From an uncultured Oxalobacteraceae bacterium (GTDB taxonomy: Bacteria; Pseudomonadota; Gammaproteobacteria; Burkholderiales; Burkholderiaceae): 39,332 nt of DNA. Position 1 is the stretch's first letter, and each line of letters opens with the position of its first letter. Both the position numbers and the translations under genes were made by a program. Shown here in pieces: positions 32,838 through 39,332 of the stretch. The notes beneath the pieces are model-generated. The model was not told the DNA's origin, searched no databases, and worked only from the letters and a program-made list of their open reading frames with translations. The stretch covers positions 1 to 39,332 of the forward strand of contig CAMLHI010000003.1 of the NCBI GenBank assembly GCA_946479705.1, in the 5' to 3' direction.

Positions 32838-33661
32838 GCCGGGGTCGCGCGTGGCTGGTGGCCGCCGCGCTCGGCGCCGCGCTGGCCGGTCGCGCGCAAT
32901 CGGCCGACGACGGAGCGCGGCGCGGCTGGCATTTCTACGACGATCCGGCCGCAGCGCTGGTCCCTGTGCATGGCGCCCCCGTCGCCCCCGTCGCAGACCC
33001 GGTGAAAAAAGCCGCGCCGCCGGACGCGCCGCCCGAGGTCGCCCTGGTCGACACAATGCAAAAGCGCCTTGAGGAACTGCGCAAGGTGGCCATCGTCAGC
33101 CCGACCGACGACAACATGCTGCGCTACCTGCGCTATGAACGTATGGTGGTCGAGCAGGCTTCTCGCTTTGCCGACGCGGCGCGGCGCGTGTCCTGGCAGG
33201 TGCCCGAGCTCGATGCTGCCGCCAACGGCCGTCCGCACAATCAGAGCGCCTTGAAGATCTATGAACTGAACGAGCGCCAGGAACAGAAGTCCCGGCTGGC
33301 CGGCCTGGCGCGCGACCACGTGCTGATGTTCTTTTTCCGCAGCGATTGCCCCTACTGCCATGCACTGGCGCCGGTCATGGCCGCGCTCGAACGCGCCCAC
33401 GGTATTCAAGTGGTACCGGTCAGCCTGGATGGCGCCGGTCTGCCGCAGTATCCGGCGCCCCGCGCCGACGGCGGCGTGGCCGCGCGCATGGGGGTGCGCC
33501 AGGTGCCGGCCGTGTTCCTTGCCGAGCCGGGCAAGGGCGTCATCAAGCCGGTCGCCTACGGCGTGGTCACTGGCGAGGAACTGGAACAACGGATCGCCAC
33601 CCTGGCCGCCGACGATGGGCGCGGCGCCAGCGCGGTCCGGGAACTGGGCGCTGCGCCCTGA
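32834..33661 (+). CDS. traF: TraF, F-type pilus assembly protein with thioredoxin CPYC motif
   Basis: 275 aa; F TraF is 247. A signal peptide (about 1-23) precedes the family hallmark GWHFYDDP (31-38) and the central helical region (about 75-155). The C-terminal thioredoxin fold carries CPYC (Cys172, Cys175, in FFFRSDCPYCHALAP). F TraF has the fold without the redox motif, while several other F-type relatives keep it. So this protein is probably an active oxidoreductase. Together with the DsbC-like protein it would support folding of TraU, TraN and TraH. Confidence 0.93.
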   Translation: MSRGRAWLVAAALGAALAGRAQSADDGARRGWHFYDDPAAALVPVHGAPVAPVADPVKKAAPPDAPPEVALVDTMQKRLEELRKVAIVSPTDDNMLRYLRYERMVVEQASRFADAARRVSWQVPELDAAANGRPHNQSALKIYELNERQEQKSRLAGLARDHVLMFFFRSDCPYCHALAPVMAALERAHGIQVVPVSLDGAGLPQYPAPRADGGVAARMGVRQVPAVFLAEPGKGVIKPVAYGVVTGEELEQRIATLAADDGRGASAVRELGAAP

Positions 33662-33675
33662 TAGGAGAAACAACC

Positions 33676-35100
33676 ATGGTACGACGTACGACACGGGGCG
33701 CGTCAGCGGTAGCGCTGGCGCTGGCGGCAGCCAGCGCCAGCGCCGCCGACCTGAACCAGCAGATCAACGACATGTTCGCCGGCCTGGGCGGGGTGAGCAA
33801 CTATACCGCTCCAGGCGCTTTCCGCGGCCAAGCTATGAATACCTATTCGGCAGGTAGCCTGATGGTGCACGTGCCGCAAAAGCGCATCACTCTATTGAAC
33901 TACGAGCTGCCGCATGCCGAGGCCAGTTGCGCCGGTTTTACCGGCAGCGGCGGATCGTTTTCGATGATCAGTGGCCAGGAACTCAAGGATGCGCTTAAGT
34001 CCATCACAGCCAGCCTACCCGCAGTGGCCTTCAAGGTAGCCCTCGAAGTGGTTTCGCCGCTGCTTGCCAACAATATGGGCTGGGCGCACGGCCTGGACTT
34101 TCTCAAGTCCCTCAACGGCAAGAATAGTTGCGAGATCGCCAGCGCGATGGTGGGAACGGCCGTGGCCAAGACCGGCTTTTCCACCACCAGCGCATGCCGT
34201 TCGCTGGCTATGACGTTCGGCGCATCGGATCCGGCCGACGCCGAAAGGATGTGCCGGACCAACCAGGCCAGCATTCTCGACCAGGCCAACACTAGCGCCG
34301 ACCCCACAGTGCGCAATTCCGCGCCCTTCACCGGCAATCTGATTTGGGAATCCCTGCGCCGCGCCCCCAACCTCGACAACGCCGAACGCGAGCTGATCAT
34401 GAGCATCGTCGGCACTCGCATCTACTACCCAGAGCGTCCCGGCGATCTGCACCTGATCATGCCGACCATCACCAACGTCAAGACCCTGCTGTATGGTGAA
34501 GCCGACGCTGCCCTCAGCTCGGGCGGCGATATCAAGGTGTTGATGCTCAGATGTAAAAATGGCGATTTCGACACCTGCATGGAGGTCGAAGGCCAGCAGG
34601 TCACGGTCAAGTCCTTCGTGGCGCGCGTGCGCGACATGCTCACCAGCATTTCCGACAAGCTGGAAACGCGTACCGGCTTTTCCACCGACAGCCCCGAGGT
34701 TCGGTTCGTCAACATGACGGCGGAGCCGGTCTACAAGATGCTCTCGGTGGCCACCCAGAGCGCCGGCCCGGACAACGCCAATTCCCTGATCGATATGTAT
34801 AGCGAAGTGATCGCGGCCGACTATGCCTACCATTTCCTCAGCAATTCGATATTCACGGGAATGCAGCTGCTTGGAAAAAACGCCCGCCTGGACCCGGAGC
34901 AGACCGATCAGGTACGCGAGATGGCCACCGCGCTGCGCGCCCAACTGCAGCTACTGGCCACCGAGCGCACCTCCCAGTACCAAAAGATCGGCAGCATCGA
35001 TCTGCTGACCCAGAACATCATGCGGCTCGAGCGCACCATGCACAACGCCAGCCCGATGCAGGTAGTCGACCTGCTGGGCCGCGCCGCACGCTTTCATTGA
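33676..35100 (+). CDS. traH: TraH, F-type pilus assembly protein
   Basis: 474 aa from ATG 33676, preceded by AGGAGA; F TraH is 458. A signal peptide (about 1-24) leads to LNQQINDMFAGLGGVSNYTA, then GAFRGQAMNTYSAGSLMVHVP, and a C-terminal coiled-coil-prone helix (about 400-470) is present. Six or more cysteines (ASCAGF, SCEIAS, ACRSLA, MCRTNQ, RCKNGDFDTC) suggest disulfides. TraH is a periplasmic or outer-membrane-associated protein required for pilus extension, acting with TraF, TraU, TraW and TrbI. Confidence 0.95.
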   Translation: MVRRTTRGASAVALALAAASASAADLNQQINDMFAGLGGVSNYTAPGAFRGQAMNTYSAGSLMVHVPQKRITLLNYELPHAEASCAGFTGSGGSFSMISGQELKDALKSITASLPAVAFKVALEVVSPLLANNMGWAHGLDFLKSLNGKNSCEIASAMVGTAVAKTGFSTTSACRSLAMTFGASDPADAERMCRTNQASILDQANTSADPTVRNSAPFTGNLIWESLRRAPNLDNAERELIMSIVGTRIYYPERPGDLHLIMPTITNVKTLLYGEADAALSSGGDIKVLMLRCKNGDFDTCMEVEGQQVTVKSFVARVRDMLTSISDKLETRTGFSTDSPEVRFVNMTAEPVYKMLSVATQSAGPDNANSLIDMYSEVIAADYAYHFLSNSIFTGMQLLGKNARLDPEQTDQVREMATALRAQLQLLATERTSQYQKIGSIDLLTQNIMRLERTMHNASPMQVVDLLGRAARFH

Positions 35101-35116
35101 TAGGGCAGCCGACGCC

Positions 35117-38038
35117 ATGTGGGAAATTTTCACTTACCAGAACAATGCCAGTCTGGCTGGCATTTTCAACGCCATCGCCGCCATCAGCGGTGCGCAGGAT
35201 TACCGCAGCGCGCTGGCCCTGACGCTGTACTTCGGCTTCGGGGCGGCCGCGCTGGCCTACGCGATCACCCCGCAAAAGCTCGAAGGGTGGAAGTGGCTGG
35301 CCTCGGCAACGTTGGTGATGAGCGTGCTGTTCGTACCGCGCACCACCGTACTCGTCACCGACAAGTCGGGCGTGGAGGCGCCCCAGGCGATCGACAACAT
35401 TCCGCTCGGCCTGGCGGTGCTGGCCGGTGCCACCAGCGCCGTGGGCAACACCTTGACCCAGCTGTTCGAGACGGCGTTCCAGCTCATACCGCAAGGCAGG
35501 GGGGCGCTGCCGCAGGCGCTGACCTACCAGCGCAACGGTTTGGTGTTCGGCAGCCGCCTGGTGGCGCAGACCCAGGATGCGGTGTTTCGCGATCCAGTTT
35601 TTCGTACTAACCTGATCCGCTTTCTCAATGATTGCGTCATGCCCGACGTCGCTTCCGGCCACCTGTCGGCAACCAGGCTGGAGTTTTCCAAGGATCTGTG
35701 GGCCGATTATGGCGACACCAATCCGGCCCGCTTCTCCAGCCTGACCAGCGACCACGGCGTGGACGTGAGGCCCTGCCCCGACGTCTACGCCAAGCTGGGC
35801 GAACAGATGGCCGCCAACGCCGATCGCGCATTCGACCAGCTCGCCGCCATCGCCCACCCGCTCATGACGCTCGCCGAGGCGCGCGAGCGCACCGACGCCG
35901 AGCTGGTGACGGCGGCGGTGAGCTTGCGCATCGTCGACGCCTCGACCAACGCGCGCCAGATTGTCGTGCAAAGTGCCCTGATCAACGCCATGCGGGAGCG
36001 AGCCATGATGGCCGGGATTGTCACCGATGACAACGCTGCCATCACGGTTGGGCGCGCCCAGGCCAGCGCGCTGCAGGAAACGAACGCCGCTTGGCTCAAC
36101 AACGCCAAGCTCGCCGAGCAAGCCTTGCCGATGGTGCGCAGCGTCATCGAGGCGCTGTCCTATGCGCTGTTTCCCTTCGTAATCCTGCTCATGCTCCTCA
36201 CCAACGGCCAGCAGACCGTGGCTGCGCTGCGCAACTACGCCTCGATCCTGATTTGGATCCAGCTGTGGCCGCCTCTCTACGCGGTGCTGAACTACATGGC
36301 GGTGGTCTACCAGCAGTACGACCTGGCCGCCGCCGCGCTGCTGCAGGACCAGACCTATGGCTTGACCTTGTCGACCATGGACGCGCTCAAGGGAACCGCT
36401 CTGTCCGGCCAGGCCGTGGTCGGCTATCTGACCATGGGCATCCCGATGCTGGCGTGGGCCGCGCTTAAGCGCATGGAAAACCTGGGCAGCTCCATGGTGG
36501 GTGGTATCGCCCAGCTGCAAGCGTCGATCAATGGCAATTCCGCCGCCGCGGCCGAAGGCAATTACAGCGCCGGTGCGATTTCGCTCGGCCAGCAGCAGGC
36601 CAGCCCGACGCAAACCTCGCCCATGTACGCCAGCCGCCAAGACCCGATCAGTGGCAACACCACAACCAGCCAAGTGGCCGGGGCGGCTCTGCCCGCGATC
36701 AGCATCCTGGGCCACAAATCGCTGAACCAGTGGACCACCAAGACAGCCGTCACGCACAGCGACGTTGAGTCGGCCGAGCGTGCCGTCAGCGCCGCCAGCG
36801 GCCAAGCGAAAACCGCCAGCGAGGGCGCGGTTGCGGCCGGGATGGAGCGACTGGCCTTTCTGCGCTCGCGCCAGGAAAACCAGGGAAACAGCAATACCGT
36901 TGACAGCGCCGCGTCCAAGCGGGTCAGTCAGACCCTTGCCGCGCACGATCGCGTCACCAAGGCGCTCATGCAGGCCACCGGTGTGGACGAGAATGTGGCG
37001 CGCAATATCGCTGCCGGGATGGGGGCCAAAGTGCTTACGAACAATGCTGGTGTGGCATTCGCGTGGGCCCGCTCCAAGGTCGACCGCTGGGACGAAAAGT
37101 ACGATCAAGCGATCGCCGAGGACTTGGCCACCATGGTGAGTGCGGATGGCGCGTTAAATCACAGGATCGGCACGAGCAGCACGAATGCGACCGGGACCGG
37201 ACTTAGCGACGAGACAAGCGCCAACTTCACGCGCGCGCTCAGCGTGGCCAAGCAAAAGGAGGCAAGATACGCCGAGGCCCTCAAACATGCCGAGACGCTG
37301 TCGTACGCGCACACCCACGGGGTCGAGATCAGTACCAGCCATGGCGCGGACCGCAGCACGCCGGTCGCGACGATTCTCGAGCTCAACGAAGGTGCGCACG
37401 GCTCGCCCGAAGCGGCGCGCATCCGACAGGAGGGCTACTTCGCCAACTTCCAGCTCAAGCCAAACACCAGCTATGCCGATGGCGAGCCGGCGCCAGTGAA
37501 CGACATGGCGGTGCGCGGGGCCTATGATCGCATGCACGTCCACGGCGAGGTCGAAGCGCGCGCGCGCTACCAGGGCGATGATGCAAATATCAAGCAGATG
37601 GGGGCGCGCGTGCATACCGGCGTTACGCCGGCCGATCCGCCCGCGCCGGCGGCGCCCGCCATGCCGGCAGGTCCGGTGCCGGAGGTGCCTGCGTACCAGC
37701 ACACCACGCCGTACAAGGCGCAAGGTGATGCGGTTGGCGAGCAGGTGTACACACAGCTGCACAAGCCGTTCATGACCACGCTGCCAAACGACGCGGCCAA
37801 CAGTGTGACCAATATCGTCAGCACGCTGCCGGCCATTGGCAGCATCTTCTTCGACGCGGCCGCCGCAGGCGCCACTTGGCCAGGGAACGTGGGACAAGGG
37901 GAGATGGAGAAACAGGTCGCGCAGTACTGGAAAGACCATCCGGAGGTGGCGCCGCCTCCGCGCGGTCCGTATAAGCCCGGTAATCTTGTCGTGCCCGCGG
38001 TGGTTTCGCAGAAAGCGGCCCCGGACGGCAAGCGCTGA
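35117..38038 (+). CDS. traG: TraG, mating-pair stabilisation and pilus assembly protein
   Basis: 973 aa; F TraG is 938. The N-terminal TraG domain (about 1-480) starts MWEIFTYQNN and contains several membrane helices, including those around 30-75 and 350-460. It ends in a glycine/serine-rich linker (about 465-535). In F this half supports pilus assembly. The large hydrophilic C-terminal part (about 540-973) is the portion that in F acts in mating-pair stabilisation and surface exclusion. Here it is Ala/Asn-rich with a Pro-rich stretch near 835-860. The ribosome site is weak (AGGGCAG), and the gene follows traH by 16 bp. It is the last gene of the operon; no traS, traT or traD follows before the strand changes. 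Confidence 0.93.
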   Translation: MWEIFTYQNNASLAGIFNAIAAISGAQDYRSALALTLYFGFGAAALAYAITPQKLEGWKWLASATLVMSVLFVPRTTVLVTDKSGVEAPQAIDNIPLGLAVLAGATSAVGNTLTQLFETAFQLIPQGRGALPQALTYQRNGLVFGSRLVAQTQDAVFRDPVFRTNLIRFLNDCVMPDVASGHLSATRLEFSKDLWADYGDTNPARFSSLTSDHGVDVRPCPDVYAKLGEQMAANADRAFDQLAAIAHPLMTLAEARERTDAELVTAAVSLRIVDASTNARQIVVQSALINAMRERAMMAGIVTDDNAAITVGRAQASALQETNAAWLNNAKLAEQALPMVRSVIEALSYALFPFVILLMLLTNGQQTVAALRNYASILIWIQLWPPLYAVLNYMAVVYQQYDLAAAALLQDQTYGLTLSTMDALKGTALSGQAVVGYLTMGIPMLAWAALKRMENLGSSMVGGIAQLQASINGNSAAAAEGNYSAGAISLGQQQASPTQTSPMYASRQDPISGNTTTSQVAGAALPAISILGHKSLNQWTTKTAVTHSDVESAERAVSAASGQAKTASEGAVAAGMERLAFLRSRQENQGNSNTVDSAASKRVSQTLAAHDRVTKALMQATGVDENVARNIAAGMGAKVLTNNAGVAFAWARSKVDRWDEKYDQAIAEDLATMVSADGALNHRIGTSSTNATGTGLSDETSANFTRALSVAKQKEARYAEALKHAETLSYAHTHGVEISTSHGADRSTPVATILELNEGAHGSPEAARIRQEGYFANFQLKPNTSYADGEPAPVNDMAVRGAYDRMHVHGEVEARARYQGDDANIKQMGARVHTGVTPADPPAPAAPAMPAGPVPEVPAYQHTTPYKAQGDAVGEQVYTQLHKPFMTTLPNDAANSVTNIVSTLPAIGSIFFDAAAAGATWPGNVGQGEMEKQVAQYWKDHPEVAPPPRGPYKPGNLVVPAVVSQKAAPDGKR

Positions 38039-38264
38039 CGCGCCACGATCCGGCCGACGGTATGACGTCAGCGTGCGCCGCTTATCGTTCGCTGGCGAAA
38101 CAACTTTGATTGTGTTGCAGGCGCGGCCCCCGACGCTGCTTGTCACAGCTCCCCACTTGACGCCGTGCCGTACACACACTGTCAAGCACTGCTGTCGCAG
38201 AAATTAAGTTGTGCGGCTCAAACTCATCCTGCCAACTAAGCATGGCAATTTTCTTTTGCGCTCG

Positions 38265-38447
38265 TTACCGGATTGGTCGTTTGCGCAGAGCCTCTTCCAG
38301 GATGTCCACAATCAGGCTGGGAACGCTAACGCTCGTTCGCTGAAGAAGCGTGGCCGCAGAGAAGAGATTCAAAAGATCCGAGTACATGCGCGTTGGAATG
38401 CGCACCAGAACCGCTTTTTTGCTTGCAGAAGATGCGGATTGGCTCAT
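38265..38447 (-). CDS. Small protein, possible ribbon-helix-helix regulator
   Basis: 60 aa from ATG 38447; the frame stays open upstream to about 38702, but that extension looks non-coding. After a short Ser/Ala/Lys head, a beta-strand-like VLVRIP is followed by two predicted helices (YSDLLNLFSAATLLQ and VPSLIVDILEEALRKR). This pattern is common in ribbon-helix-helix DNA-binding proteins. No family was recognised and no ribosome site is clear. It faces the end of traG with a 226-bp gap in which nothing else was seen. Confidence 0.4.
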   Translation of the reverse strand: MSQSASSASKKAVLVRIPTRMYSDLLNLFSAATLLQRTSVSVPSLIVDILEEALRKRPIR

Positions 38448-38851
38448 CGAAGGGATAGGAATAGTTACAAAACTATAAATCGGGCCGTAAATGGCGTGGC
38501 CTACTGTGCGCGAAGAACTGACCATAGCAGAATGGATATCGATCTGGCACAGCCGGACGACTCTCAACGCTATTAGCCGTAGGGGCGGCTTTTCGGTCCT
38601 TGAGAAAGTTGAGAGGTCTCTTTCAATTGGAGCTGTCTCATCGTTCCTGCATCGACCGGAGTCGCATGGGGCGGATTGGGCGCGGCGAACGGAATCTGAC
38701 AATGCTGAATTTGCTCCGTATTTCCCGTGGGCTGGCCTGCCCTGCTTTTGAAATCCTCAAGGCCGCTGGATTCTAATCCCGCCCTACCACGCTACACAAT
38801 TCAAGGTGGCGCAGGACCTGGGCGATACAATTGGCGCCGCCCCTGCAACGT

Positions 38852-39229
38852 CTAACGCCCAATCGATTTACCCTGCCTCAGCCTGATAGACTCGATTACC
38901 TGCATCAATCCGCTATCCATCAATTTCTTTTCGATGTATGCATCGTCAAGCGCGGTGAAGTCGCCGCCCCGCACATTCTGCCATCCATGTCGCGCCATGT
39001 ATTCAATGGTCAGTTTCGATTCGGCCAAATCTGGCTTGCCTTGAAGCGACGCTTCAATTCGCCTAGTTTCGATCAGATCGATCGGCCGATGTTCGCTAGT
39101 CCACTTGGAGCCAATTCCGGCGACGTGGGCCCGGTAACGCCAAAGGACGTCGTACGCCCGGCCAACGTAATACATCCCGTGCTCAAGCTTGAGCGCATAT
39201 AGCATCCATTCTGTTTTGGGGCGAGCCAA
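38852..39229 (-). CDS. GIY-YIG-like nuclease domain protein
   Basis: 125 aa from TTG 39229 (GGGAG nine bases upstream); ATG 39205 would give 117 aa. The N-terminal half matches the GIY-YIG layout: LYALKLEHGMYYVGRAYDVL with the second motif as YYVG, then Arg33 (in WRYRAHVAG), a TSEHRPIDLIE segment and Glu70 as the likely metal-binding glutamate. The rest (EYMARHGWQNVRGGDF) also resembles small GIY-YIG proteins of phages and plasmids. The first GIY motif is degenerate (ALK). A role in DNA processing is possible but unproven. The final 100 bases of the window hold nothing identifiable. Confidence 0.62.
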   Translation of the reverse strand: MARPKTEWMLYALKLEHGMYYVGRAYDVLWRYRAHVAGIGSKWTSEHRPIDLIETRRIEASLQGKPDLAESKLTIEYMARHGWQNVRGGDFTALDDAYIEKKLMDSGLMQVIESIRLRQGKSIGR

Positions 39230-39332
39230 CTGCGTACGCTCCCGCTGCCGATTTTGTTCAGCTTGGAGTGTTTCCGTGCTAGCAGCCCGTCGGACTTGAC
39301 TGTCGAAACCAGCGAGTAAGCGGCATTCGACT

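Noticed and set aside
35018..37108. A 696-codon minus-strand open frame antisense to traG
   Set aside because: Same reason: a GC-driven shadow of a well-supported plus-strand gene, with no domain or ribosome site.
1..39332. CRISPR arrays, rRNA genes and classical plasmid iterons
   Set aside because: No regularly spaced repeats with unique spacers, no rRNA-like sequence and no replication-initiator gene with iterons were seen.

Overview
The window looks like part of a large conjugative plasmid (or a plasmid-like integrated element) from a high-GC betaproteobacterium, probably in or near the Burkholderiales. This rests on the near-complete F-type conjugation operon, the KfrA-type plasmid protein, the GC-rich codon use of the transfer genes, and the IS21, IS66 and IS4 relics. 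The host assignment is inference; no rRNA or housekeeping gene is present to fix it.

The left part (about 1-10.7 kb) is lower in GC and patchy. On the minus strand it holds a three-gene MacA/MacB-type exporter with ATPase and permease on separate polypeptides. Next comes an IS graveyard of IS21 IstA and IS66 TnpA/TnpB fragments, paired IS21-like ends and an internally deleted tyrosine recombinase. Two oxygenase-type genes follow: a SyrP/TauD-like iron/2-oxoglutarate enzyme and a JmjC/cupin-8-like protein. After them lie a fragment of a cyclic-peptide-type ABC exporter and a free-standing NRPS condensation-like protein on the plus strand. Together these read as the broken remains of a nonribosomal peptide, perhaps siderophore, locus. 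No adenylation or carrier domain was seen, so the assembly line is missing or lies outside.

The middle (about 10.7-18.1 kb) is a junction region. An intact IS4-family (Tn5-type) element sits 8 bp after the condensation gene. It is followed by a 5'-truncated tRNA-Cys with its own terminator, a frameshifted formylglycine-generating-enzyme/PvdO-like pseudogene, an intact Sfp/EntD-type phosphopantetheinyl transferase, and decayed GNAT and metallo-beta-lactamase-fold genes fused to another IS21 end. An AlpA-like regulator and KfrA, with tandem repeats in its promoter region, begin the plasmid backbone.

The right part (about 19.1-38.0 kb) is one long, tightly coupled plus-strand operon for an F-type type IV secretion system: lytic transglycosylase, OmpA-like lipoprotein, TraA, TraL, TraE, TraK, TraB, DsbC-like, TraV, TraC, TrbI, S26 peptidase, TraW, TraU, TrbC, TraN, a small secreted unknown, TraF, TraH and TraG. 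TraV/TraK/TraB would form the envelope-spanning core and TraC energises assembly. TraA is the pilin, while TraL, TraE, TraW, TraU, TraF, TraH and TrbC assemble the pilus. TraN and TraG stabilise mating pairs, and DsbC and TraF handle disulfides. The relaxase, coupling protein and oriT were not identified here. The right edge carries a small possible ribbon-helix-helix protein and a GIY-YIG-like protein, both on the minus strand.
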